From Chaenocephalus aceratus (taxonomy: Eukaryota > Chordata > Actinopteri > Perciformes > Channichthyidae): a DNA stretch of 64,000 bases. The notes below the pieces were generated by a model. That model worked only from the letters and a program-made list of their open reading frames with translations. It searched no databases and was not told the origin of the DNA. Shown here piece after piece: positions 11,194-23,911 of the stretch (position 1 is its first letter; each line of letters starts with the position of its first letter). Location of the stretch: contig CM043800.1 in the NCBI GenBank assembly GCA_023974075.1, positions 33,168,952-33,232,951 of the forward strand, given 5' to 3'. Made by a program: the position numbers and the translations under genes.

Positions 11194-13895
11194 CCCCCCC
11201 AACATCTGGACGTGCCCTGCAGCCACAGCCATGTTGCTGGCGCAGTAGGTGGTAACGTTTTTGAGGCTTTAATGGAGCTGAAGTGGCACTGTGAGGAGAG
11301 CAGGCAAAGAGAAAATGAGGCTAAGAAAGTAAAAAGAGGTCTATAAAGGAAAGGAGAAAACTGACAAAAACAGCTATAAGGCTGTGATGGCTGATTCTGG
11401 AGATTAGTCCCATGCCCCGATTCTTCCATCATCTCTATCTCACTGAAAACCTGACAAATAATTCTTGCCGGCAAAGAAAGGCTGGAGAGTTTTTTTGTCG
11501 AGTTGTGCCATGGGAAAAGAAGTGAAGTGGTGGAAAGTCAAGGTCAAGCACTCCTTCCATTATCTCCTTTTTGGCCTGCAGACAAGGGGTGTGCCTTTAA
11601 TGAATGGCTTGGAAAGTAGTCTCAGTGGTAATTGTCCTCCACCTCATTAATAAAGAGGTGGGCGGTGTTTGTAGAGGGCAGCGCATCGATTGAATTGAAC
11701 ATATCAAGAGAAATATGCACCAGAAATAACAGGATCCACGTTGTGCTTTTCTGAACTCTGTCTTTTCAAGAAGGCGGTATTCAGGTAGCAGGCTCTGATA
11801 CTGCAGAGGACATTTTATTGTCTAACAAGCTTCACTGATTCACTTATTATACAGAATTAGATGTTTTCAACAGAGGGACTGCGGTTTAGCATGTCTTATG
11901 AGAATTCCTAACATGGTTGCTATTGTTACAGAAATAGATATTCAAATTCTCCATCCCTCTTGCTTTCACAGTTTCAGAGCCTGTTTTTCACAGACGAGGA
12001 CGAGATGGTGGTGGGTGGAGAAGGGTGGAGGGATTTTTTCAGCTGTACTCCATATGTTGTGTCATTTGGGGGCTCGCTGTCTCAGTATGCTTGGCAGGTT
12101 TTGGCTTCTTCTCTCTGTTCATGGCGTCTGTGCACCCGTCTCTGTCAGCACCCACCTGCCCCTCTTCCGCTCGACCTGGCACTGCACGGTGGTTTACCGC
12201 GTAGACACCATGAAATGAACTTGAAAAGAGAATTTCCCAATGAAATGATGGATGTGATTCACATTTCATGGTTCATGTAGAAATTATGTGGTATCTGAAT
12301 TTCATTACGCGTAGAAAATAGTACTTTAGAGGTTTATCAATGCAACTATGATATTCCCATTTTCCTGATTGACGGTTGGAATATAATCTTTTGTCCTTTT
12401 TCCATTTCTCTTCCTTGTCAAATCTGGGGCTCACATTACCCATCATGTTGCCTCAAGCTGCTTGTCAAACTTTATTTAAGCTCCAACAAATGCTGCCTCG
12501 AATGACATCACCTGACATATTTTAACACAACTTTTTTAAATGTTTGGGTTATACCCCACAACAGCTATCACCTTTGAAGTGTACATATCTATATATATAA
12601 AAAAACTAAAAACAAATTGGGATTAATAAAGTACATATTTTCTTATTTTATCAGTGGATTTACCCTTTAATAATTAAGTATTCAATCATGTGCTGTGGGG
12701 AATAATCTCTAGTTGGTCAAGTTTTCTTTTGTAATGGATCTACTGTAGTGTTTTAACGTGTCAAATGTGACTTGTGTAATTTCATATATATCAGCAGTAG
12801 TCACATCCTCCACTCTGGTGCTTTACACAGATCTGTCGACCATCTGGAGGCCACCCTCTAAACTTTTCAGAGGAAGTTCAGTCCTCCTCGCTGCCGGATC
12901 CTGCTCAGCAATTTAACACAGATTTTCAGTTTCCTAATTGGCCAGCATCCTCACGGTGAGCGGAGACAGTACTGCAAATACAGCGAAAATCCACCCCAGG
13001 AAGAACCCACAGCTTCATTGAGAAAGATCTTATCTTTGCAGAAAAATGCTACTGAAAGACCTGCACTGATGGACTGATGTTCTTAAGAACAACAACATCA
13101 ACAACATCACTAAGCATAAATAAAGTCCAGAAATATATCTGCTGCATACAGTGATAATGAATGAGGAATACAAAGGCAATTTGCATAGCTAACCACATGG
13201 GTCAATTTGACCATCTGGAGCAGTTTGACATGTCAGCGAGCCACTGAGCAGAACACTGAAACAATTCTCTGTGCTGTGTTAGGAATAAGTTATACATGTG
13301 ACTTTTGCCGCCTCTGGCATGCAGCACTTAGCTCTTCCCACACCTTTGTATAATGTGTACTGGCTGCAGGTTAAAGGTCAACTAGTATGTGGAAAAAATG
13401 ACCTGCTCAGGAATGCTGGCCATACCTATGAGGGGATCCAAATGGAGAAATAAGTCATTCTCAGTGGCCTTAGAAAAACGGGGATCTTTTATACCGAAAA
13501 CCCGCTCTGTAAATTTGCTCCTAAAAATACAGATTTGATGGATGTTGGGTCGTAACAGCTTGGCTAAATTTAGAGCAGGTATCACGGGGGGAGCAGAGCA
13601 AATGAATGCTAATCTCAATATGCTGCTGCTGTTAGAGGTCAAGCCATTGCAGCTTGTTATCGACTGATCCAACAGCACTGTGGTTACAATGTATTACCTT
13701 TAGCCTCCTTTCCTATTCTTCAGCCTCATACCGGTTTACTGGAGTGTTTGATTTACTTGGTTTGAATGCCCATTAGCAAAGATGCAAGAAAATATAAATA
13801 TGATTTGAAAGAGGGAAATTACACTAATATAAGGTCAGCAATAGATGTAAATGATTCATAGCCACAGTCCCCCAATGAGACACCTGTGGTAAACA
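11194..13895. other. No recognisable gene or repeat
   Basis: Non-coding sequence with an AT-rich stretch around 12585-12620. Frames such as 11898-12218 (plus) and 13382-13678 (minus) show no domain and lack plausible splice partners. Confidence 0.4.
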
Positions 13896-14569
13896 GGACG
13901 GCGCAGTGGTCTGTGCATCCGATCATCAGATCAAGGGGGGTGCTGGGGAACTCCAGTTCGAAACCCGCTCCTGCTGCCACTGTGTCAGGCCGTTGTGTCC
14001 TTGGGCAAGACACACTTCACCCGGATTTACATGTATAATACCAATGTGTACTTGTAAAAGCACCTCGATGACCTCGAGGCGTGAAGATGGACGGTGTGGC
14101 GCAGTGCGCTGTGCAATGATCATCAGATCAAGGGGTGAAACCCGCCGCTGCTACGTCTGTAAAGCCGGTGTGTCCTTGGGCAAGACACTTCACCTGAACT
14201 TGCTCCTGTGGGTATTGTCCACAGTATCTGACCATTGCATGTATGATATGCAGCACTGACCCAATCTTCTGCTCCTTACAATCCACCGCCTGTGTTTTAA
14301 CATGTTCTTTTGTTTTGTTTTATTTGTTTTGTTTTAATGTTCTGTATTTTAAATAGTTTTATTTAAGTATCCCAGTAATGACTGTTGCTTGTTTTAAATG
14401 TATTGTATTTACTTGTTTAAAATGAAATGTGTTTTAGGTTGACTTTTAAAATCTGTCCAGGGACTACAGATGAAAAATAGCCTCTTGGCTAACTCTGGCA
14501 CGTTTACAGAAATGTTCATTAATGTGCACTGTCCCTGTTAAATAAATGAATAAATAAATAAATAAATAA

Positions 14570-14605
<36 letters not shown>

Positions 14606-14720
14606 AAATAAATAAATAAATAAATAAATATATGTGTAATGTGTATATGTAAAAGCGCTTTGAGTCATTGAAAAAGCGCTATAATAAATGTAAGGAATTA
14701 TTATTATTATTATTATTAAA
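13896..14720 (+). mobile_element. Composite tRNA-SINE interrupted by a LINE 3' tail
   Basis: Two SINE heads occur in tandem (13898 ggacggcgcagtgg and 14091 ggacggtgtggcgcagtg), each followed by tgtccttgggcaagacac. The SINE 3' part (gtaaaagcgctttgagtc, then aaaaagcgctata and an ATT repeat) resumes only at about 14640. Between about 14270 and 14635 lies the 3' end of a LINE (gggactacagatgaaaaatag, gcactgtccctgttaaa) ending in an AAAT microsatellite. Confidence 0.75.
14540..14630. repeat. (AAAT)n microsatellite
   Basis: Tandem AAAT, the terminal repeat of the inserted LINE tail. The second copy of the block (55423-55447) has far fewer units. Confidence 0.95.
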
Positions 14721-15579
14721 CATGACATTAATTAAAGTCTAAATGGCCCATACAGGTTACTCTTCTACATTAATCCCAAATACCTCTTTATTTGTAGTTT
14801 GGTGTTTGTTGTGGTAAATTACATCAGCCTTGATAAAGCACACGCTGTACCGACAGTAAACTAAAAACGCAAACATTTGGAACACTAAAGACCAACAGCA
14901 CACATTGATTGTTGAGAGAACACCTTATGTAAGATGCCTTAAAGTGGATCTTAACAACAGCGCCCACTTTGTGAAGTCTATTTATGAAAAAGCTTTTAAA
15001 ATTACCCCCACATAGAAAACAATGTCAATTCCTCTTCATCATTGTATAGAATTGCAAACAGCAGGACCAAAGCAAAACTCCTGCTGTGTAGCTTTAATGG
15101 AGTGATGCTGTATGTGCTGTCCTTTAATTCAACCTCCCTTGATGAGAGTGACTTCAGGAGGAATATAAACTTGAGGTTTAAGGAGGTTATGCTTTTCTGT
15201 CTCATCTCACATCTTGATCTTTATAGGAAAACTGCTCTCTTAAAAAAACAGTTCCTTTGTAACAGTGATATTCATATTCATCATACATCATATTTATTTG
15301 TTTTGCAGAATTTGGATTCACATTCGTCTTTCAAAAATGATAAGCAGCCATTGGAGATTTTACAGTTTTGATGTCACTATTCTGGGTAACAGACTGAGAG
15401 TGACAGCATGCCACACTTCACTTCAAGATGCTGTGTGCATTTGTGTTTCATTAACAAAAGAATAATGAACTCCAAACAAACAATCCAAACTGTGGATCTA
15501 TGCGCCAAGAGATTTCATCAGAGGGATGATGGGAAGGTGTTTAGCACACAGACATTAGTATGCAAACACAGGAGTGGAA

Positions 15580-15581
<2 letters not shown>

Positions 15582-15616
<35 letters not shown>

Positions 15617-15629
15617 TGTGTGCGTGTGT
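15582..15629. repeat. (TG)n microsatellite
   Basis: A TG dinucleotide run with CG interruptions near its 3' end. The partner run at 56401-56449 has a different layout. Confidence 0.95.
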
Positions 15630-16799
15630 ATTGCAAGCCAGCTGGAGGAGAGAGAACTAGTGACATTGGCTTCAAGTGGAGTTAATGCTGAATATTTCAG
15701 CTAGTCTTTTAACACTGAAGCACAGGGCTCCCTTGAGAGAGCCGGTGATCAGTGCTCTGATTCAGAATGGCGATACCTGCACTTTCCCATCAAGGTAAGT
15801 ATGAGAAGCATTGATCTGAGAAGGAATCAATGTCACTTATGAAGTCTGTTAGTGTATTATTCATCAATTCATCTGTCAGTCTGTTTATCTGTCCATGTAT
15901 CCGGTTATCAAAGGCTTCTTCCCTGTCACTAATTGAAATTATCTTGAATATTTCATTTGCTCTTGCCTTTCTTTCCTGGTAACGTCGATATGATAACCTT
16001 TGCTGCGTTTGCCATTGTTAGACAAAGCTGTAACCTTTCTGAGTTCATTATACCGGATCAAAGATAATGACAATGAAATATTACCTTTTGGCAGAGGAGG
16101 TCATTTTCACAGTACATATAAACTGACTGACCTGTAGGTTTGTATAAGTCTTGATGATCCATCATAATGGTCTTCATCATCAACTGGAACATGGAACATT
16201 CTGCAGATCTGGCTTGACTGTATTTATTTATTGATGCCTTTCTATAAAAAAAAGAGGACAAATATGTTCTGGTAATTTAAATAGAACAACTGTACCCATT
16301 CATGATCATCATGTGTGACACTAAAGTAACAGACAGCTTGAAGAAGCACTTATTGGCCGACATTTTTCTCAATGATGTGGCAGGAGTTAAGAAAGGAACT
16401 GTTATTTACTTCCTGCCAAAGTATTGGACACAATGAAAGTGTTTTGATGTTGTAAACACCAATAATATTCTAATTGTATTTGACCCCGGTATAATTAATA
16501 TGCAACACTGCATACATATTCATTAAGTCTGTCTGGCCTAAATGCGCAGTAACTACATTTATCGTCCAATAGAATTAAATGACCATAATATATCTTCAGG
16601 ACTGGTTATTTGCCAGCTGGTGAAACTCATGTTTTCTCAACAATGCAAGACTGGACTACAAGCGAATTACCTGCATAGACGACCATAGAAAATACACATT
16701 ATTATTATTCCTAGACTTTCACTTTACCTATTACTTTACTATCCTTTTATCTTGAGTATCAATTAAAATAAGCTGTGTTTAACTTCTTACTTTTGTACA

Positions 16800-16897
16800 C
16801 TGCAAAAACTGAAATCTTACCAAGATGACATATCTTAAATCAATATGCTTATATTTTGTCTGCCAAGATATTTTCTCTTACAACACAGTTTTTGCAG
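16800..16897. mobile_element. Short MITE with terminal inverted repeats
   Basis: It starts CTGCAAAAACTG and ends CAGTTTTTGCAG, a perfect 12-bp inverted repeat bounding about 98 bp. No coding capacity. This end type is common in teleost MITEs; the superfamily (hAT-like) is inferred. The second copy at 57618-57723 is 8 bp longer. Confidence 0.75.
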
Positions 16898-18638
16898 AAT
16901 AGGTTAGCTCAATAAAACAACATATATGACATTAATGTGTTTAAAAGACATCTTTCATTTATATCACAAAACAGTGTAGTCTGTGGTTTTCAGTCCTTGT
17001 ATCACTTTGATATGTCTCCTCTTGAAACCGTTCAAGGAGAAATAAACAAGCTCCAAATCAATGGAGGATTGTTATTTATTTATTAAAGTATAGCATTTTA
17101 TCGCCTGCTGCACTATGCCTTACGCACGCAGCAGCAGCACTTCTTTAATGTGAGTGAATGCAAAGTAAAGCATTGATTAGACGCAGAGGCAGTTTGCAAT
17201 AAAAAAGGAAATTACTTCCCCTATGAATGAATAACATATCAGTATCAGTTAATGTGTCTTAATGAGAAATGAATACACATGGTGGAGGGGGACCCTGATG
17301 CATGGAGTCAACTCTTTAGCGTGTGGGAAGAATTGATGTTGAATACAATGAAGACAGCTTAATCACAGAGACAGTATATTTCCCTATTTTGAAACAGGAT
17401 TCATCTTGACGGATCTTGCAGAATAAACACTGTATCTTTCAATTTTTAGTATGAATTAAAAAATGCAGTTTATAACCAATTTTAACTGAACAATATCAAT
17501 ATTTCTCAAATCTGGAGACAGCAATAATGGAAACATTCTTTTCATATTTTCAAGTAGAAATTAGCATGTGCTAGATTTAGCAATGATATCCTATTGTGAG
17601 TGACATTCATGCAGGAGTCATTGGGTATGATATTTAAAAGGTAGATTACTTTGAAAAGATTGGTTTAGGACATTTTAATAATGACTTTAATGTATTTTAA
17701 GGCTTTTTAAGGATCTGATGGAAAACTAGCTTTTAACAAAATAATATTATATTGTAATAATCATTATATTCCCCTGTGTGAGGGACCAAGCAATACAAAA
17801 ATATACTTAACATGCATGAAGTCCAACCTGTTTCAGTCTGGCTCTCTCCTCGTAAGATTCACAAGGAAACAAAATCCTACATCAGTTTTAAACAAAAATG
17901 GTGGCAGCTGTTAGGTGGGAGCTCTACCATATGGTTTACATTGTGACACTGTAAAAAACGTTGTTACCTTTATGCAGATTAGATACTCTCCAAATGAAAG
18001 TTCTTGCATACTATAACATCTCACCTTAAAATGTTTCGACACAATGTGGAAGCCGTGCTCCATGTTTTCCCTCCCAGCTCAGCCTGTGTGACACCAGTTC
18101 CCCACTCAGAGTGCTAATGTTGATGCTCCCTCTGCCCACCTGCTCACAGTGTGCTCTCCAGAGGAAGGCCTCCCATCGCCTCTGTGCATGCACCTCCATG
18201 ATTTATGAGCCATCTGTCGCGTCTGATGTTCCTGTCGCCTAAGACAGGATGTTCCCGGCTGGTATTCTGCACCGGCTCCGCGTGGGCACAGCCTGGGTAT
18301 GCCAAGGTCCACTGTAATTAAATTACACCAAGTGGGAAAAGAGTGGTCCCCATAATGCGAGAATCCTTCAACAGAAGACACAGAGAGGGTGTATCAAAGA
18401 AAATCGCCCTTATATAATGCCATGAGTTCCATGTCTGGAGCAATTCTGCACAACGAGGGGTTACATTATTATCATTCTCTCTCAAGTCTCTTTAATATTA
18501 AAACAACTATGAAGTGAAGACAGTTGATACAACTAAACTAAAACTTGAGTAACTAATGGTCAGGCACAGAACTTGTTTGATATTCTCTGCAGTTTCACCC
18601 AGGTGTGTCTTCCTGCAGGAGCATGCACAACATGGCCG
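16898..18638. other. No recognisable gene
   Basis: Unique AT-rich sequence. The minus-strand frame 18106-18381 is preserved in both copies, but only because the copies are near-identical. It shows no domain. Confidence 0.45.
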
Positions 18639-18674
18639 CTACAGCTACAGCTACAGCTACAGCTACAGCTACAG
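18639..18674. repeat. (CTACAG)n microsatellite
   Basis: Tandem hexanucleotide directly next to the CAAGG repeat that ends the L2 LINE. The copy number differs in the duplicate (about 59453-59496). Confidence 0.9.
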
Positions 18675-19935
18675 CAAGGCAAGGCAAGGCAAGGCAAGGC
18701 AAGGCAAGTTTATTTATATAGCACTTTTCAACACAAGGCAATTCAAAGTGCTTTACAAAAAAATGAAATACATTAAGCATAAAAAAGAAAAGCTAATAAA
18801 ATAAACATTAAAAGGAAAAATACATGGATAAAAGTTACAGTGCAGTCTAAAATATGAATAGTTCAATTAAACATTACAAGAAAAAGTACATGGATAAAAG
18901 TTACAGTGCAGTTTAAGATATGAATTGTTCAATTAAAAGCAGCGACAAAATGAAAAGTCTTCAGCCTGGATTTAAAAGTAGTAAGAGTTGCAGCGGACCT
19001 GCAGGTTTCTGGGAGTTTGTTCCAGATATTTGGAGCATAATAACTGAACGCTGCTTTACCATGTTTAGTTCTGACTCTGGGGACAGAAAGCTGACCAGTC
19101 CCTGAAGACCTGAGAGATCTGGATGGTTCATAATTTAGCAGGAGGTCAGTAATGTATTTTGGGCCTAAACCATTCAGTGCTTTATAAACCAGCAGCAATA
19201 TTTTGAAATCTATTCTTTGACACACAGGAAGCCAGTGTAAAGACTTCAGAACTGGAGTGATGTGATCCACTTTCTTAGTGTTAGTGAGGACTCGAGCAGC
19301 GGTGTTCTGAATCAGCTGCAGCTTTCTAATAGATTTTTTAGTGAGACCTGTGAAGACACCATTGCAGTAGTCGAGTCTACTGAAGATAAATGCATGGACA
19401 AGTTTTTTGCAGACTGAAGCTCAGCGCTAACTTTTATACGTTCTGCCTTGGCTCCAAAAACCATTACCTCAGTTTTATCTTTGTTTAATTGGAGAAAGTT
19501 CTGACACATCCAGTCATTGATTTGTTCAATGCACTTACTCAGTGTTTGAATTGGAGCATCGTCTCCTGGTGAAATTGTTACGTACATTTGTGTGTCATCT
19601 GCATAGCTATGGTAACTTATTTTGTTGTTTTTCATTATCTGAGCCAGTGGTAGCATGTAGATGTTAAAGAGAAGAGACCCCAAGATGGAGCCTTGAGGTA
19701 CCCCACATGTCATATTTGTCAACTCAGATGTGTATTTACCATAGGGTATTTACCTATCGAAACAAAGTTTTTTCTGTCCTTTTAGTAGGATTCAAACCAA
19801 TTTAGAACTGTTTCCGAAAGTCCCACCCAGTTTTCCAGTCGGTCGAGTAATATGTTGTGGTCAACAGTGTCAAACGCAGCACTGAGATCTAATAATACTA
19901 ACACTGAAGTTCTGCCACTGTCTGTGTGTTTAAGT
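18675..19935 (-). mobile_element. 5'-truncated L2-clade LINE with reverse transcriptase remnant
   Basis: On the minus strand the order is [20 protein letters not shown] (about 19900-19840), a broken stretch with an in-frame stop near 19785, [11 protein letters not shown] and the catalytic [10 protein letters not shown] (19722-19312). Next comes the C-terminal domain with HWLPVCQRIDFKILLLVYKA, YAPNIWNKLPETCR and LKTFHF (19270-18929). The 3' UTR contains tttatttatatagcac and ends in (CTTGC)n. That layout and the repeat tail fit the L2 clade. The endonuclease domain is missing and frames are broken, so it is inactive. Confidence 0.9.
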
Positions 19936-20708
19936 GGATGTCATTGGAACACAGATTGGAGAACACTTTCCCCAGAGAGAAGCAAACACTGATACACACT
20001 GCATCGTAAACCCTTCCTAAATTGTTTTACCTTACTTAACTTATTCCTGAAATTAGTGTTCATCCTGAGTGATGTAGCAAACAGTGGAAACTGGGACTGC
20101 ACATGTATGTTGAGATAGCCATAATGACAGCGTCCACAGTCAGCAATTTAATTAATTAATTAAAGGAGCATTAATTAATTAATATTCGACGGTCTGATGT
20201 GTCCCAGTCCCGTCTCATGAAATCCTGGCTTGTCCTGTCCTGTCTCAGTGACGCAGCATGTTTAGACCCTTTTGTTTACCTGTGTTATCCTGAGCTGCCC
20301 TGTCTCGTCTTGTCCTGTCTTATCTGCTGTGTGGAAATAACATGACCTGATCTCCAACGCTAAAGTTAATTTCCTTGCAAGGTTGATGTATTGTGGAGGT
20401 TGAAATAATAACATTTAACTTTCTCTGTACAATTCTGATTTTGGGAAAATAATAAAATACACATACTGAGAGTGCTGGTACTTAGTGGCCATTTAAATTA
20501 TCCCCATTAATTGGTTTATGCCTAATTAGCAGAGTCTGAGACACTGTGGCTTTTTTTTTTAGTGAACTAGGATGCAACTGAGTTTGTAATGATAACTTTC
20601 CAATGTATTTAATTGTTTCTATCTATATACACTCAGATGCCAGTTGATTGAGTCATGAGTTTAAAAAGTCCAACAATAATAAAAAACAGTCAATCATGAA
20701 GATTTTAC

Positions 20709-20763
20709 TGATATTATATAATTATTATATATATATAATTATTATAATAATTATATATTTTTT
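20709..20763. repeat. AT palindrome-rich tract
   Basis: Pure A/T stretch built of ATTAT and TATA units that can fold on itself. The second copy (about 61524-61571) is slightly shorter. Confidence 0.8.
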
Positions 20764-21096
20764 TACAGGCTTAAAGAAAAATAACCTCTCTGCTCAAACC
20801 ATTGCACTTTAACAACACCACAAACCCCATCCTCCAAAATAGCCATAAAGTTGAATAAACACCTCTGTAAAAGTGTTTGAATGTCATATGTCATGGCCAT
20901 TTCTACTGATCATAATTCCATTGTTGAGGTAGAATAGATTTATATTGTGCAATTTTTCAAACTCACATTGATTTCTCATACAGCATCTCTGTATAGTATA
21001 TGTATTCACTCTCTGTCCTAAACGGCTTGTTGGAGCTCCTGCCCCCCTCTGGTGTGGTTTCCTGGTTGCTGCATGGGGTCGGCGAGATACAGCGCA

Positions 21097-21097
21097 C

Positions 21098-21132
<35 letters not shown>

Positions 21133-21135
21133 GCG

Positions 21136-21178
<43 letters not shown>
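21097..21178. repeat. (ACGC)n(AC)n compound microsatellite
   Basis: ACGC tetranucleotides change into an AC dinucleotide run. Translated, it gives long Cys/Val or His/Thr runs that are artefacts. A shorter TG run follows at 21264-21289. The duplicate at about 61913-61992 has a different unit order. Confidence 0.95.
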
Positions 21179-21180
<2 letters not shown>

Positions 21181-22044
21181 CCTGGCTGTTCTGTGTGTCA
21201 CAGCCTTGCTGCGTCCCGCCGTCTCAGCCTGAGAAATCCGCGGGGCTGCAGCTGAGAAAAGATTGAGTGTGTGTGTGTGTGTGTGTGAGGAGGAAGTCTG
21301 CGGATTGGTCCATTTGGGTATGGTTACATCACCATACCCAGGAACAAAAAAATGGAAAAAGAAAGATCTCCAACGAGGCGTTCTGGGGCAGCACAGACAG
21401 GTATTTTCTGTGTTAGAGTTTTACTCGCTACAGGGTGTACTTTGAGGGTTTTTGACTCTGCAGACCGTTTACATGCAGAAAAAGCTGCATAACACACAAG
21501 GGGACGGGTAATAACCGGAAAAGCATGTCATGGGACCTTTAACAAACATATGAATATCATAACCTTAGTAAAAGGCATACAAAAGCAGAAATACTAAAGC
21601 TTCAAGTCAGCAGAATTAACTTATGGTACTTCAGTCAGGCTATAAGTGTTCTCCCAATAACAGTAACATAAAAAAGCTAAGTTGTGGATGCTCTTGGTCA
21701 CGGCAGCTAACATCTGGCAGCAGTGTAAACAGACACTAGATTGATAGGTCCACCTGTGCACAGTCAAAAATAATTCTCTTAGGAAAACATTAGATAGACT
21801 TCAACAGCTTTTCTTGAGGAAGTAGTTGGCGTGATACTGGCTGGTTTTTGTCTTTTTTTTTCTTCAAAATGCCATTTTAACATCCATCTAAAGTTAACAT
21901 GGCTTTTGCTTTTAACCTGCATTATAGTTTAACAGTCTCTGATTTGAAGTAGACAAAAGTGATTGGAGGAAGATTTATTTTAGGGTAAAGAAGAAATGGG
22001 TGATTTAATTTGCCTTGATTTTTACGAGGCATCTTTGAATAATT

Positions 22045-22130
22045 GAATAATAATAATAAAGCTTTATTTATATAGGACTTTTCATACAACACATGCAGCT
22101 CAAAGTGCTTTACAAAATGACACATCACAA
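22045..22130 (-). mobile_element. L2 LINE 3' tail fragment
   Basis: Minus strand: gctttgagctgcatgtg, then agtcctatataaataaagc and an (ATT)n tail. It resembles the L2 3' end but lacks any reverse transcriptase sequence. The second copy lies at 62854-62938. Confidence 0.65.
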
Positions 22131-23192
22131 GTTAAAAACAAACAACAAGAAATTTCCCTCAGATTATTTGTTAGGAACTATAAAATGTACGATAATAAAA
22201 ACAAAATAGAGTAAACAAATAATGGTTTCTCTCTGACAAATAAGACACAAGACAACTGAGTCGATGCAACAATATCAAATATAAATAATGTATTTTTTAA
22301 GATTTTAGCTGAATTTTACTGAAGCAAACCTTGTTTACTCTGATATCTCTTTGATAAGATATTTCTGGTGGTACATTAAGTCCTCTTTACGAGAGGGGTT
22401 AAACCTTTTTCTACACAAGCGGAGGAGCTCATGAAAGGCTCCGGCGCAGTGCTGTGCAAAGGAGCGCAAAGACAGGTTAAGCTTTAGAAAGTGATTGAGG
22501 CTGAGAGGAAACGGCCTTCACAGCCGCTGCAGCACCTGGCAACACATCCAACCTCTCTGCCCTGCTTATTCCCTGAATGACTCCCCATTCATCTAAGATC
22601 ATTGAGACTCCAGGTAGAAACGCTTCTTTCTCCTCACCCAAAAACACCAGACAGGCTCTCTATTGATGCTATATTTAGAGGGAGGTAGTTGCAGAGTGAA
22701 AGAGAAAGATGTGCCTCAAGAACTCAGTTCATCTGATGTGAACTCCTGGTTTGATTCACACTGTATCATGTTTAAGCTCTTCATAATGAAACGATGCACT
22801 CGTATGGGTTCCAACAATATTCATACATGGTTAGGGAGTGATGAGGAGCACCTTGTTGTTCATCATGGTCGATATATGCATTTGTAGTAGGTTTGATTCA
22901 ACTCTGTCTCAAGTATTGTTGCAGGCATATCAGGCAAAACTTCACAAGTTGAGATAAAGAACAACCCTCAGTAGAACAACCATTCATCCATCCATCGACA
23001 CCGACAGAAAACCCACTGAAGCCGCTGTTGCATGGTGATCACAGATTGTAACACGACGTAGCCATATGGTGCACTAGTTCTCATCCTGTAAACAGTTTGT
23101 AATTCTTGTAGCTGGCTGTATTATTTAAAAAAGATGTCGACACATTTCGCAGTGTAGACAGTTCAATATGGTCGAACAAATTAGGAAGGTAG

Positions 23193-23417
23193 TGAGATGA
23201 GGCAAAACGTCTCCAGTCATAGAAACAAATAATCCTAGATTTTGCTGCACACTTTCTGACGGTTTGTCTTCCAAGGGATTATTGGTGTTGCACTGAACAC
23301 ATACAAAAAACATAAGGGACATAAGACAAAAGAAAGCCTGAGAGACCTGTAAACTCAGGCTTCTTTCCATCTGCGCACACATTTCCAGAAAAAAAAACAT
23401 AAAGAATGCATCCCAAT
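23193..23417. other. Unique spacer between duplicated block and LTR
   Basis: No feature seen. This is the first sequence beyond what can be compared with the second copy inside this window. Confidence 0.4.
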
Positions 23418-23895
23418 TGACACTGATACCTTACAGAGGACCCAAACGCAGGCCACGGCAGAGTGTTGGAAAAAGGTTTTATTTTAGGTGGAGGAGCGTG
23501 GAGAGTAATCCGGTTGGAATGGCGACTGGTGGCGGCTGGTGATGACTGCACGGCGGCCGGAGAGTAATCCTGAAGCACAAGAAGAAACATGTAAGAAGAA
23601 CGTACAGTGTAGAGGTAATAGCTAATAATGCTAGGACGGCTAAGAAGGCTGAGAGTTTTACCACTGTGGGTTAAACAACGATCTGGCGCTGACAGGTTGT
23701 GGAGCCTCCGCTGATATGCCATTAGTAAATGGCTGATGGGAATCAGGTGTGTAGTAGGGGAGGGTGTACAGCTGATTGCAGCAGGTGGAGGTTGAGCCGG
23801 GAGCCAGGAGTGACAGCCACCACGCCCACACAAACACAGACAGGGAAAGGGACAACAAACACAAGGGAGGCGGCTGGCAGAGTACAGCCACCACA
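23418..23895 (-). repeat. Gypsy 3' LTR
   Basis: On the minus strand this starts TGTGGTGGCTG just after a G-rich polypurine tract (aagggggggggg, 23900-23914) and ends TATCAGTGTCA, giving TG...CA ends over 478 bp. A poly(A) signal (AATAAAACC) lies near 23480. The position directly downstream of integrase and chromodomain sequence identifies it as the 3' LTR. The outer boundary is inferred from the CA end, because no 5' LTR is present for comparison. Confidence 0.75.
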
Positions 23896-23911
23896 GTACC
23901 CCCCCCCCCCC

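Larger units (their letters stand above)
14138..23192 (+). repeat. 9-kb block, copy 1 of a near-identical direct duplication
   Basis: The block is collinear and near-identical with 55008-64000, from the SINE body at 14138 to the window edge equivalent at 23192. Differences are mainly one-base indels, microsatellite length and a few substitutions. Both copies hold the same SINE tail, MITE, L2 LINE, L2 tail and CA repeats in the same order. Confidence 0.97.

Noticed and set aside
18556..18804. Frames with repeated Ser-Tyr or Ala-Thr over the CTACAG repeat
   Set aside because: Microsatellite plus LINE tail; no coding evidence. The same applies to 59372-59621.
20884..21266. Frames with long Cys-Val, His-Thr or Arg-Ala runs
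   Set aside because: They are translations of the ACGC/AC microsatellite, not protein repeats. The same applies to 61694-62203.
23279..23894. Minus-strand frames of up to 184 codons
   Set aside because: They lie mostly inside the Gypsy 3' LTR, which is non-coding in this element type.
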